The position numbers and the translations under genes were made by a program. Below the pieces are notes generated by a model. The model did no database searches. It was given only the letters and a program-made list of their open reading frames with translations, and was not told the origin of the DNA. This document shows, one piece after another, positions 1 through 5,366 of a stretch of DNA of 6,010 bases (positions within the stretch are counted from its first letter, which is position 1; each line of letters begins with the position of its first letter). Source of the stretch: an uncultured Jannaschia sp. (GTDB taxonomy: Bacteria > Pseudomonadota > Alphaproteobacteria > Rhodobacterales > Rhodobacteraceae); assembly GCA_937916365.1 (NCBI GenBank), contig CALFSY010000213.1, positions 1 to 6,010 of the forward strand, read 5' to 3'.

Positions 1-51
1 ACGCACGCCGGTTTTCAAGACCGGTGCATTCAACCGCTCTGCCACTCCTCC
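1..51 (-). tRNA. tRNA-Ser (anticodon UGA), 3' part outside the window
   Basis: Read on the minus strand, the gene starts at 51 with a GGAGGAG acceptor strand followed by TG and a D-arm containing GCAGAGCGGTTGAATGC. The anticodon stem pairs positions 20-24 with 8-12 (CCGGT with ACCGG), and the 7-base loop is CTTGAAA. The anticodon is TGA (positions 17-15), which decodes UCA and related serine codons. The bases at the window edge begin what should be the long class II variable arm, as expected for tRNA-Ser. The T-arm and 3' acceptor strand lie outside the window. The loop carries A36-A37-A38, the signature recognised by MiaA, whose gene is next to it on the same strand. I saw no clear promoter immediately upstream. 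Confidence 0.93.
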
Positions 52-90
52 GCATTCAACGACGCAAGATGAATATGGTGTGTAGCAATT

Positions 91-246
91 TCATCTGAAT
101 TGATACAAGGGGGATGTTTCACTATGGGCTATTTCTTTCGCAGTTGGGTCATCTTGTGTTAATTTAGGCGCTGTATCGTGACCACCTGCAATAGGGGTGT
201 TTTCAGCCTGTCGTTTATCGTTCCAAAATTGATGGGGTAGGATCAC
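91..246 (-). CDS. Doubtful 51-codon reading frame between miaA and tRNA-Ser
   Basis: A frame stays open from a GTG (246-244) to TGA (93-91), 17 bp downstream of the miaA stop on the same strand. It would encode about 51 residues, beginning VILPHQFWNDKRQ and ending ETSPLYQFR. The product would be hydrophilic, with no signal peptide, membrane segment or motif that I recognise. The start has no convincing Shine-Dalgarno sequence, and the codons are more AT-rich than those of the neighbouring genes. An open frame of this length can arise by chance in a 212-bp spacer. It could be a real small protein, the remnant of a longer gene, or nothing. I record it because it fills most of the spacer and its composition is protein-like. 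Confidence 0.2.
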   Translation of the reverse strand: MILPHQFWNDKRQAENTPIAGGHDTAPKLTQDDPTAKEIAHSETSPLYQFR

Positions 247-263
247 TTCACGGGGGGGTTACT

Positions 264-1145
264 TTAAGGCTGGTAAATGGGCGTCCACGTGGCCATGCGG
301 GCCCGAAACCATGTTCTTTGTTTTTTGGCATATTGGCGCGTGGCGATAATGGCCGCGTTGCGGGCCGCATCCAGTGTCATATCACCTTTTAAGTGCGCGA
401 TCAGCGCGGCGGCACCGATGGCCTTTGCCGCACCGCCTGCGGTGGGCCAATGGGGCAGGTTGGCGCGCGCCTCATCCAACGCGCCGTTGGCGAGCATGTG
501 ATCAAAACGGCGAGCAATGCGTGCGTTCAACCAATCGCGGTCTGCCTCAACCACAAAGGCCTGCGTGTGTGTCAGTGGTAGATCCGGCGGCGCGGTTTCG
601 GCCTGCCATGCGGAAAGGGGGCGGCCCGTGGTGCGCCAGACCTCCCACGCGCGGCGGATGCGGGCGGGGTTGCGGGGGTCTATGCGTGCGGTTGCTGCGG
701 GGTCATCGCGCACAAGTTCGGCCAAAAGCGTTTTGGGGTTTTGCGCGGTGGCGGCGGCACGAATATCCGGTGGAATGGCGGGGATATTCGCCAGCCCCTC
801 AATCAACGCGCGAAAATAAAGCCCCGTGCCCCCCACGATAATCGGGCGGATAGGCCCGCGCAACATCGGGCGCACGGCGCGCACCCAATCCCCCACCGAA
901 TATGCGGCCTCAAACGGCACATGACCATACAGAGCGTGGGGCACCACGGCCTCATCCCGCGCGGTGGGGCGTGCGGTTAACACGCGCCACCCCGCGTAAA
1001 CCTGTAGCGCGTCGGCATTGACGATAACCCCACCTTGGTGCGCGGCGATTTCCATCGCGATCGCCGATTTGCCCGACGCCGTGGGTCCCGCGATCAATAC
1101 GGGGCGTTCAGCGGAAAGGGAGGCAATATCAATCACGACATTCAA
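264..1145 (-). CDS. miaA: tRNA dimethylallyltransferase MiaA
   Basis: This enzyme transfers the dimethylallyl group of DMAPP to N6 of A37 in tRNAs reading codons that begin with U, the first step towards ms2i6A. It acts in the cytoplasm. The 293-residue product has the P-loop GPTASGKS at 20-27, NADALQVY at 43-50 (the family's DSxQxY region, with Ala where Ser is common), TARP at 57-60, and GGTGLYFRALIEGL at 105-118. It also has DPRNPARIRRAWEVWRTTGR at 156-175 and the C-terminal TRQYAKKQRTWFR at 269-281. Length is normal for the family. The start is TTG at 1145. A GTG three codons further in (1136) is possible, and neither has a clear Shine-Dalgarno sequence. The gene is divergent from pyrH. 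The tRNA-Ser on the same strand is a predicted substrate. Identity is firm; only the start is uncertain. Confidence 0.97.
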   Translation of the reverse strand: MNVVIDIASLSAERPVLIAGPTASGKSAIAMEIAAHQGGVIVNADALQVYAGWRVLTARPTARDEAVVPHALYGHVPFEAAYSVGDWVRAVRPMLRGPIRPIIVGGTGLYFRALIEGLANIPAIPPDIRAAATAQNPKTLLAELVRDDPAATARIDPRNPARIRRAWEVWRTTGRPLSAWQAETAPPDLPLTHTQAFVVEADRDWLNARIARRFDHMLANGALDEARANLPHWPTAGGAAKAIGAAALIAHLKGDMTLDAARNAAIIATRQYAKKQRTWFRARMATWTPIYQP

Positions 1146-1199
1146 AATATGTTTAGATCGGCACTGTCACCAAGAGATCCCATACAATCAGACGTTGAA

Positions 1200-1226
1200 C
1201 CACGATGGGGTTTCGCCCTATGGTGG
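1200..1226 (+). other. Imperfect hairpin in the pyrH upstream region (structure A)
   Basis: CCAC (1200-1203) pairs with GTGG (1223-1226), followed by a G-G mismatch, AT with AT, a G-U pair and GGG (1208-1210) with CCC (1216-1218), closing on the loop TTTCG. It shares bases 1222-1226 with the hairpin at 1222-1251, so the two cannot form together. Whether the region is transcribed is unknown. Confidence 0.35.
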
Positions 1227-1251
1227 CCATAACACAAATCAATGCCCCACC
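1222..1251 (+). other. Alternative hairpin just before pyrH (structure B)
   Basis: GGTGG (1222-1226) pairs with CCACC (1247-1251). After a small internal loop, CAT (1228-1230) pairs with ATG (1242-1244), leaving an 11-base loop. It ends 18 bases before the pyrH start codon and competes with structure A. It has no U-tract, so it is not an intrinsic terminator. Confidence 0.3.
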
Positions 1252-1269
1252 GAAAGCGACCCATACCCC

Positions 1270-2010
1270 ATGTCCGACGCCGCGCCTTACGCCCCGTCCC
1301 TTTCCCCGCGGTATGGGCGGGTGATGTTGAAAATATCGGGCGAGGCCTTGATGGGCCCGCAGGGGTTTGGCCTGCACCCCCCCACTGTGGAACGCATCGC
1401 CGCGGAAATCAAATCGGTTCACGATCTGGGGGTGGAAATTTGCCTTGTCATCGGGGGTGGCAATATTTTTCGCGGGCTGCAGGGGTCTGCACAGGGGATG
1501 GAACGCACAACCGCCGATTATATGGGGATGTTGGCCACGGTGATGAATGCGCTGGCCGTGCAATCCTCTTTGGAACGTTTGGGGGTTTTTACCCGCGTGA
1601 TTTCGGCCATTACGATGAACGAAATCGCCGAACCCTACATTCGCCGCCGCGCGATCCGGCATTTGGAAAAAAAACGCGTGTGCATCTTTGCGGCGGGCAC
1701 GGGCAACCCGTATTTCACAACCGACACCGCCGCCACCTTGCGCGCCAGCGAAATGGAGTGTGAGGCGATTTTCAAAGGCACCAAGGTTGACGGCGTTTAT
1801 GACAAAGACCCAATGGTCCATCACGACGCGCAGCGTTATGATACGATCGGCTATGACGATGTTTTAACTCGGAATTTGGGGGTTATGGATGCCTCGGCCA
1901 TTGCGTTAGCACGGCAAAATACGTTGCCGATTATCGTCTTTTCGCTGGATGAACCCGGGGGGTTTTGCGGTATCTTGGCCGGGCGGGGCACATACACCCG
2001 GGTGGGATGA
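1270..2010 (+). CDS. pyrH: Uridylate kinase (UMP kinase) PyrH
   Basis: This cytoplasmic kinase of the amino-acid-kinase fold converts UMP to UDP with ATP, feeding RNA, CTP and UDP-sugar synthesis. The 246-residue product shows KISGEAL at 21-27, IGGGNIFRG at 61-69, ERTTADYMGMLATVMNALA at 78-96, EPYIRRRAIRHLEKKRV at 121-137 and AAGTGNPYFTTDT at 141-153. It continues with KGTKVDGVYDKDP at 169-181, GVMDASAIALA at 204-214 and a C-terminal GILAGRGT at 234-241. These are all the expected nucleotide-binding blocks. The frame stays open upstream to 1018, but family proteins start shortly before the RVMLKISGEAL block, so I chose ATG 1270. The Shine-Dalgarno signal is poor (GAAAG about 13 bases upstream). 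The usual rpsB-tsf partners are not directly upstream; a divergent miaA is there instead. frr follows after 163 bp. Confidence 0.98.
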   Translation: MSDAAPYAPSLSPRYGRVMLKISGEALMGPQGFGLHPPTVERIAAEIKSVHDLGVEICLVIGGGNIFRGLQGSAQGMERTTADYMGMLATVMNALAVQSSLERLGVFTRVISAITMNEIAEPYIRRRAIRHLEKKRVCIFAAGTGNPYFTTDTAATLRASEMECEAIFKGTKVDGVYDKDPMVHHDAQRYDTIGYDDVLTRNLGVMDASAIALARQNTLPIIVFSLDEPGGFCGILAGRGTYTRVG

Positions 2011-2091
2011 CCCCCCGCAGCGCGCAAGATACCCTGGGCGTATTACGGCCCGTGTTTGCCCGCCATGTGCTAATGACTGATCTATACAGTG

Positions 2092-2120
2092 TCTTTTCAA
2101 TGCGATATATGCGATAGAAT
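2092..2120 (+). promoter_or_regulatory. Possible frr promoter with a TGCGATA direct repeat
   Basis: TAGAAT (2115-2120) matches five of six bases of a sigma-70 -10 box. The -35 region 17 bases upstream (TCTTTT) is poor. The sequence TGCGATA occurs at 2101-2107 and again at 2110-2116, nine bases apart, and the second copy overlaps the -10 box. The 163-bp pyrH-frr gap makes a separate promoter plausible, but this is pattern reading only. Confidence 0.25.
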
Positions 2121-2173
2121 GGAAATATAATAAGGCCCCCATGGGGCACGGCAACATAGGATGCGGCGCACTC

Positions 2174-2737
2174 ATGACCGAGGATTTCGATCTTGACATA
2201 GATGACCTCGAACGCCGGATGGACGGGGCGTTGAACAATCTGCGTGTGGAATTTGCATCGTTGCGCACGGGGCGGGCTTCGGCGTCGATGGTGGAGCCGG
2301 TGATGGTTGATGCCTATGGGCAACCCACACCGATCACCCAGGTGGGCACCGTAAATGTGCCCGAACCCCGCATGGTCACCGTGAATGTGTGGGATAAATC
2401 GTTGGTGGGAAAGGTGGAAAAGGCCATTCGTGACTCTGGCCTTGGGATTAATCCGCAACTGAATGGCACGATCATCATGTTGCCCATTCCCGAGCTGAAC
2501 GAAGAACGCCGCCGCGAATTAACCAAAGTTGCCGCCCAATACGCCGAAAGCGCGCGCGTGGCCGTGCGCAATGTGCGCCGCGACGGAATGGACCAAATCA
2601 AAAAGGCCAAAACAAATGGAATGTCAGAAGACGACCAAAAACTTTGGGAAGCTGAGGTTCAAACCCTAACCGATGCCCATGTTGCCAAAATTGATGCGGC
2701 ATTGGGCACCAAACAATCCGAGATTATGCAGGTGTAA
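2174..2737 (+). CDS. frr: Ribosome recycling factor
   Basis: With EF-G, this cytoplasmic protein splits the post-termination ribosome so that its subunits can be reused. The 187-residue product matches the usual length of 185-187. It begins MTEDFDLDIDDLERRMDGAL and has the helix I signature FASLRTGRASASMVEPV at 27-43. The domain II region follows (YGQPTPITQVGTVNVPEPR, then NVWDKS). GLGINPQLNG lies at 89-98 and the C-terminal helix motif RVAVRNVRRD at 128-137, which includes the functionally important Arg at 132. It ends QSEIMQV. An upstream in-frame ATG at 2141 would add 11 residues (MGHGNIGCGAL) not typical of the family. AGGAT at 2158-2162 suits ATG 2174. Its normal neighbour uppS lies 1.1 kb away, with two minus-strand genes in between. 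I see no intrinsic terminator after the stop. Confidence 0.98.
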   Translation: MTEDFDLDIDDLERRMDGALNNLRVEFASLRTGRASASMVEPVMVDAYGQPTPITQVGTVNVPEPRMVTVNVWDKSLVGKVEKAIRDSGLGINPQLNGTIIMLPIPELNEERRRELTKVAAQYAESARVAVRNVRRDGMDQIKKAKTNGMSEDDQKLWEAEVQTLTDAHVAKIDAALGTKQSEIMQV

Positions 2738-2776
2738 GGGGCATCTGCAAAGCGTAGCGGCACCTATAGCAACATC

Positions 2777-3220
2777 TTAAGCCGGATTGATGACCCCAGG
2801 AAAATCAAAGCTATGCACACATGAGCGTGGTGTTAGGGGCGGCATCCGTTCTGGCACCACCGCAGGCAATGTGCGCGGGTTACAATATGGCAGTGTCAGG
2901 GGCGTATATCCCTGCCGCTGCATACATTGGTTTTCATCATTTTCGCGCGCAGGGCGGTTTACATCAACGTGGCTTACGCGCGTTTCTGCACGCCCATCAA
3001 GGGTAAGGCGGGTATTTGCAACCTCTTCCATTCTGGTGGGGAAACGTGCCTGTGCGTTACGCGCACACCGCCCTGCGTCGGTGTTTTTGCGGGCATAAAG
3101 CGCACCTTCGCGGTAAAACACTTGTGCCTCAACCCCCAGTGCTCTGCTGACCGCATAATCACAACTGGATGCAGGAATAATCACTGCGATCAGGGTTAGC
3201 GCTTTGAAACGGTTTCGCAT
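2777..3220 (-). CDS. Putative small Cys-rich lipoprotein, copy 1 of a tandem pair
   Basis: I do not recognise a named family. The 147-residue product (from ATG 3220) begins MRNRFK, then a hydrophobic stretch (ALTLIAVIIPASS), then Cys20. This looks like a lipoprotein signal peptide, although the lipobox (ASSC) lacks the favoured Leu at -3. The mature part carries Cys52, Cys99, Cys113 and Cys134, and the motifs VDVNRPAR (85-92) and QCMQRQGY (98-105), followed by LPYC and RMPP. All five cysteines are also present in the adjacent gene. A start at ATG 3235 adds five residues (MVFCP). I prefer 3220 because it gives the same length and the same Cys20 as the paralogue. Neither start has a good Shine-Dalgarno sequence. 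The gene lies 56 bp downstream of its paralogue and converges on frr, with 39 bp between the stops. Asp follows the lipidation Cys, which in E. coli would favour inner-membrane retention. Function unknown. Confidence 0.75.
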   Translation of the reverse strand: MRNRFKALTLIAVIIPASSCDYAVSRALGVEAQVFYREGALYARKNTDAGRCARNAQARFPTRMEEVANTRLTLDGRAETRVSHVDVNRPARENDENQCMQRQGYTPLTLPYCNPRTLPAVVPERMPPLTPRSCVHSFDFPGVINPA

Positions 3221-3275
3221 GGGACAGAACACCATATGTTGTTTTGGTCGGGGGTATATACCATACGCATGGATC

Positions 3276-3719
3276 CTAACGCCGAATCACCATGTTAAAG
3301 TTATGGATACCATCGTGGATGCATACCCTATCGGGGGGCGGCATAACATCCACACGTTGCGTGCCGCGGGCCAATGGGCAATGCGGGATTTCAACCAACC
3401 TATACCCCCGTGGCCCCATACACTGTTGGATTGCAGCGTCGCGCGCGGGATGATTTGCATCAACCCGTTGAACAGCCGCGTTACCATTGGCGCGGCGTAT
3501 GGTGCGCATTTCATAACGTTCGGGAAACTGGGCAAAGGCCGGGCGCGAACACGTGCCCAAGTTTGTGTCACGTGTCGCCAACGTAATGCCTTCAGCATAG
3601 TATACGGTAGAACTGTTATTGGCGGCATCAACAATCATCGCAGTTCCAACAACCGCCGAACACGATGACATTATAAAACACGCAATCATACATCCACTAA
3701 CGTTGAAAAACCGCATCAT
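3276..3719 (-). CDS. Putative small Cys-rich lipoprotein, copy 2 of a tandem pair
   Basis: I do not recognise a named family. The 147-residue product begins MMRFFNVSGCMIACFIMSSC. This is a short basic start and a hydrophobic core ending at Cys20, consistent with a lipoprotein signal, although the lipobox (MSSC) is not canonical. The mature part has Cys57, Cys100, Cys114 and Cys133. Motifs are VDANHPAR (86-93) and QCMGPRGY (99-106), followed by IPHC, VMPP and VCIH, each lining up with the other copy. The frame is open to a TTG at 3782, but GGGGTGG just upstream of the tandem ATGs at 3719 and 3716 supports starting there. Ser follows the lipidation Cys, compatible with outer-membrane sorting by the E. 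coli rule. On the minus strand it is the first gene of the pair and is divergent from uppS. Function unknown. Signal type and disulphides are inferred. Confidence 0.78.
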   Translation of the reverse strand: MMRFFNVSGCMIACFIMSSCSAVVGTAMIVDAANNSSTVYYAEGITLATRDTNLGTCSRPAFAQFPERYEMRTIRRANGNAAVQRVDANHPARDAAIQQCMGPRGYRLVEIPHCPLARGTQRVDVMPPPDRVCIHDGIHNFNMVIRR

Positions 3720-3720
3720 T

Positions 3721-3727
3721 CCACCCC
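3721..3727 (-). promoter_or_regulatory. Ribosome binding site of lipoprotein copy 2
   Basis: On the minus strand GGGGTGG is followed by A and then ATGATG. The GGGG core lies 4 bases before the first ATG (3719) and 7 before the second (3716). This decides against the TTG start at 3782. Confidence 0.5.
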
Positions 3728-3744
3728 GATAACATTCGCGATCA

Positions 3745-3773
3745 TTGACATTGATACCGTAGCGTTGCTTAAA
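3745..3773 (+). promoter_or_regulatory. Candidate uppS promoter
   Basis: A perfect -35 hexamer TTGACA (3745-3750) is followed after 17 bases by CTTAAA (3768-3773), a weak -10 with three of six matches. It would place the transcript start near 3780, giving a leader of about 60 bases before uppS. It sits in the divergent spacer between lipoprotein copy 2 and uppS, where an independent promoter is expected because the frr side is interrupted. Confidence 0.4.
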
Positions 3774-3823
3774 AAAAGTCAATCAACAAATCATATGGCA
3801 CCCATTGCCACATCGTGCGCCAC

Positions 3824-3829
3824 AAAGGA
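3824..3829 (+). promoter_or_regulatory. Ribosome binding site of uppS
   Basis: AAAGGA lies 10 bases before ATG 3840. The upstream in-frame ATG at 3795 and TTG at 3765 have no such signal, so this site supports 3840 as the uppS start. Confidence 0.55.
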
Positions 3830-3839
3830 CAACCCCACC

Positions 3840-4556
3840 ATGCCTGATATCACATCGCGTGCCAACCACGTGGCGATCATTATGGACGGCAACGGACGAT
3901 GGGCGCAAAATCATGGGCGCCCGCGATTGGCCGGCCATCACGCAGGCGCCCGTCGGGTAAAAGAAATCATGCGTGCCTGCCCCGATTTAGGTGTTAAGTA
4001 TTTAACGATATTTGCCTTTTCCACCGAAAATTGGAAACGCACCCAAACCGAAGTTGCCGGATTAATGAAATTGTTCAAACGCTATATCCGGAGCGAGGCA
4101 CAGGCCCTACATGCCGAGGATGTGCGCGTGCGGTTCATCGGCGATCGTGTGCGGTTGGAACCTGCGTTGGTCGATATGATGGACGGGTTAGAAATGATGA
4201 CAGCAAACAACACCGGCATCACGCTCACCGTCGCGTTGAACTATGGCGGGCGGGATGAGGTGATGCGTGCCGCACGGCGGTTGGCCCATGATGCAATCGC
4301 AGGAAAACTTGACCCGCGCCAGATTAACGATGAAACGTTTCCGCGATACCTGGATACGCACGTTTTGCCCGATCCCGATTTGGTTATCCGCACCTCGGGC
4401 GAGGCGCGAATTTCAAATTTCCTGCTGTGGCAATCGGCCTATTCAGAATATGAATTTATCGACACCCTTTGGCCCGATTTCACGGCGGAAGTATTTGCCG
4501 AAATTTTGGCGCGCTACGGTCTGCGCGAACGCCGCTTTGGCGCCATTCCGGTATGA
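3840..4556 (+). CDS. uppS: Undecaprenyl diphosphate synthase (cis-prenyltransferase)
   Basis: This enzyme adds IPP units in cis to farnesyl diphosphate, making the C55 carrier lipid for peptidoglycan and surface polysaccharides. It works at the cytoplasmic face of the membrane. The 238-residue product shows HVAIIMDGNGRWA at 10-22 (catalytic Asp16), GHHAGARRVKEI at 32-43, FAFSTENWKR at 58-67, and ALNYGGRDE at 132-140. The diphosphate-binding block is RTSGEARISNFLLWQ at 184-198, with Arg184, Arg190 and Ser192. The region YSEYEF at 201-206 contains the Mg-associated Glu203, and WPDF follows at 211-214. The start at 3840 was chosen on its Shine-Dalgarno site; ATG 3795 would add 15 residues. The stop is 7 bp before the likely cdsA start, so the two are probably co-transcribed. 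In related genomes uppS usually follows frr directly; here two antisense genes intervene. Confidence 0.98.
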   Translation: MPDITSRANHVAIIMDGNGRWAQNHGRPRLAGHHAGARRVKEIMRACPDLGVKYLTIFAFSTENWKRTQTEVAGLMKLFKRYIRSEAQALHAEDVRVRFIGDRVRLEPALVDMMDGLEMMTANNTGITLTVALNYGGRDEVMRAARRLAHDAIAGKLDPRQINDETFPRYLDTHVLPDPDLVIRTSGEARISNFLLWQSAYSEYEFIDTLWPDFTAEVFAEILARYGLRERRFGAIPV

Positions 4557-4563
4557 GGGTTGT

Positions 4564-5358
4564 TTGACCCTGGTCCGCGATAATTTCACGGATCTTCCCA
4601 TCCGGGTGATAACGGGCGGGGCAATGGCCACCATCGGTTTGGCCGCCGTTTGGGCCGGGGGTGTTTGGTTTACTGTCGCTGTGGCGGTCATTGCCGGTTT
4701 GATGGTTTGGGAATTGGCCAGCATGGCGGCAGGCCCCCCATGGCACTGTGTGGGTTTGGGCATTGCGGCGGCGGCGGGCATAGGGGCCACAACGATTTTA
4801 CCGATAGAAATCATCTTACCGTTTCTTGGCTTTGTAGTGTTGGGGGGTATCGTAACACTGCGGCGGCATCAGGTTTTTTATTTAATGTTTGTGCCGCTTG
4901 TTTTGGTTGCGGCCATTGGGTTGATTTTACGCAGCGATGACATTGGATTAACGTGGATTTTATGGTTGTTTTTGGTGGTGTTGATGACAGATATTTCGGG
5001 CTATTTTAGCGGCCGGATGATCGGGGGGCGTAAATTTTGGCCAAAGATCAGCCCACAAAAAACATGGGCTGGGCTGATCGCTGGATGGATCGGGGCGGCG
5101 TGTATCGGATGGGGTTTTGCCACCATCACCGGGGTCGGCGGTGTGATCATTTTGTTATCCATTTTGTTAAGTTTGGCCAGTCAAATCGGGGATTTTGCCG
5201 AATCTGCCATGAAACGCCGGATGGGTGTTAAGGATAGTTCGGCCCTATTGCCCGGCCATGGGGGGGTTTTTGACCGGCTAGATGGATTATTGGGGGCGAT
5301 TTTGGCTTTTTTAATTATGGATCATATCGTGGGTTTTTCGCATGTTAGTGGCGGATAG
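4564..5358 (+). CDS. cdsA: Phosphatidate cytidylyltransferase (CDP-diglyceride synthase)
   Basis: This integral membrane enzyme joins CTP and phosphatidic acid into CDP-diacylglycerol, the branch point to all phospholipid classes. From TTG 4564 the product is 264 residues and strongly hydrophobic, with several membrane segments, for example VWFTVAVAVIAGLMVW and FLVVLMTDISGYFSG. DISGYFSGRMIGGRKFWPKI with the following SPQKTWAG is the family's internal conserved block. The C-terminal signature spans 214-240, with Ser214, Lys217, Lys223-Asp224, PGHGG at 230-234 and the final DRLD at 237-240, and fits the CDS family pattern. The frame is open upstream into uppS, but that part is shadow. TTG 4564 follows GAGGG (4555-4559), though the 4-base spacing is short. 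GTG 4606 and ATG 4624 are alternatives that would trim the N-terminus. The gene sits 7 bp after uppS and 8 bp before dxr. Confidence 0.95.
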   Translation: MTLVRDNFTDLPIRVITGGAMATIGLAAVWAGGVWFTVAVAVIAGLMVWELASMAAGPPWHCVGLGIAAAAGIGATTILPIEIILPFLGFVVLGGIVTLRRHQVFYLMFVPLVLVAAIGLILRSDDIGLTWILWLFLVVLMTDISGYFSGRMIGGRKFWPKISPQKTWAGLIAGWIGAACIGWGFATITGVGGVIILLSILLSLASQIGDFAESAMKRRMGVKDSSALLPGHGGVFDRLDGLLGAILAFLIMDHIVGFSHVSGG

Positions 5359-5366
5359 GATAGACG

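Larger units (their letters stand above)
2777..3719 (-). repeat. Diverged tandem gene duplication, 499-bp unit
   Basis: The two minus-strand genes have their starts 499 bp apart (3719 and 3220) and their stops 499 bp apart (3276 and 2777). Both are 444 bp. The proteins align over nearly their whole mature length, with roughly a third of positions identical by eye, all five cysteines matched, and a gap of about four residues in the middle. This indicates an old tandem duplication rather than a recent one. Confidence 0.75.

Noticed and set aside
1018..1269. N-terminal extension of pyrH
   Set aside because: It overlaps the miaA 5' end, and the PyrH family begins close to ATG 1270.
1153..1824. 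223-codon minus-strand frame opposite pyrH
   Set aside because: It is rich in His, Arg and Gly, as expected from the complement of a GC-rich coding strand, and it overlaps a certain gene.
2730..2765. Possible terminator between frr and the convergent lipoprotein gene (AGGTG with CACCT, inner CTGC with GTAG)
   Set aside because: The pairing is short and interrupted, and no U-tract follows on either strand.
2787..3098. Plus-strand frame of about 103 codons opposite lipoprotein copy 1
   Set aside because: It is antisense to a frame with a signal peptide and a clear paralogue next door. Its own product has no family features.
3218..3275. A 25-codon frame with AGGATCC before ATG on the minus strand between the two lipoprotein genes
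   Set aside because: It is short, overlaps the start of copy 1 in another frame, and has no recognisable feature.
3204..3668. Plus-strand frame of about 154 codons between frr and uppS, which would keep the cluster on one strand
   Set aside because: The minus-strand frames match each other in length, cysteines and motifs, while the plus-strand frames do not resemble each other. It is a shadow.
4267..4563. N-terminal extension of cdsA inside uppS
   Set aside because: It lies wholly within uppS in another frame and is unlike the hydrophobic CdsA N-terminus.
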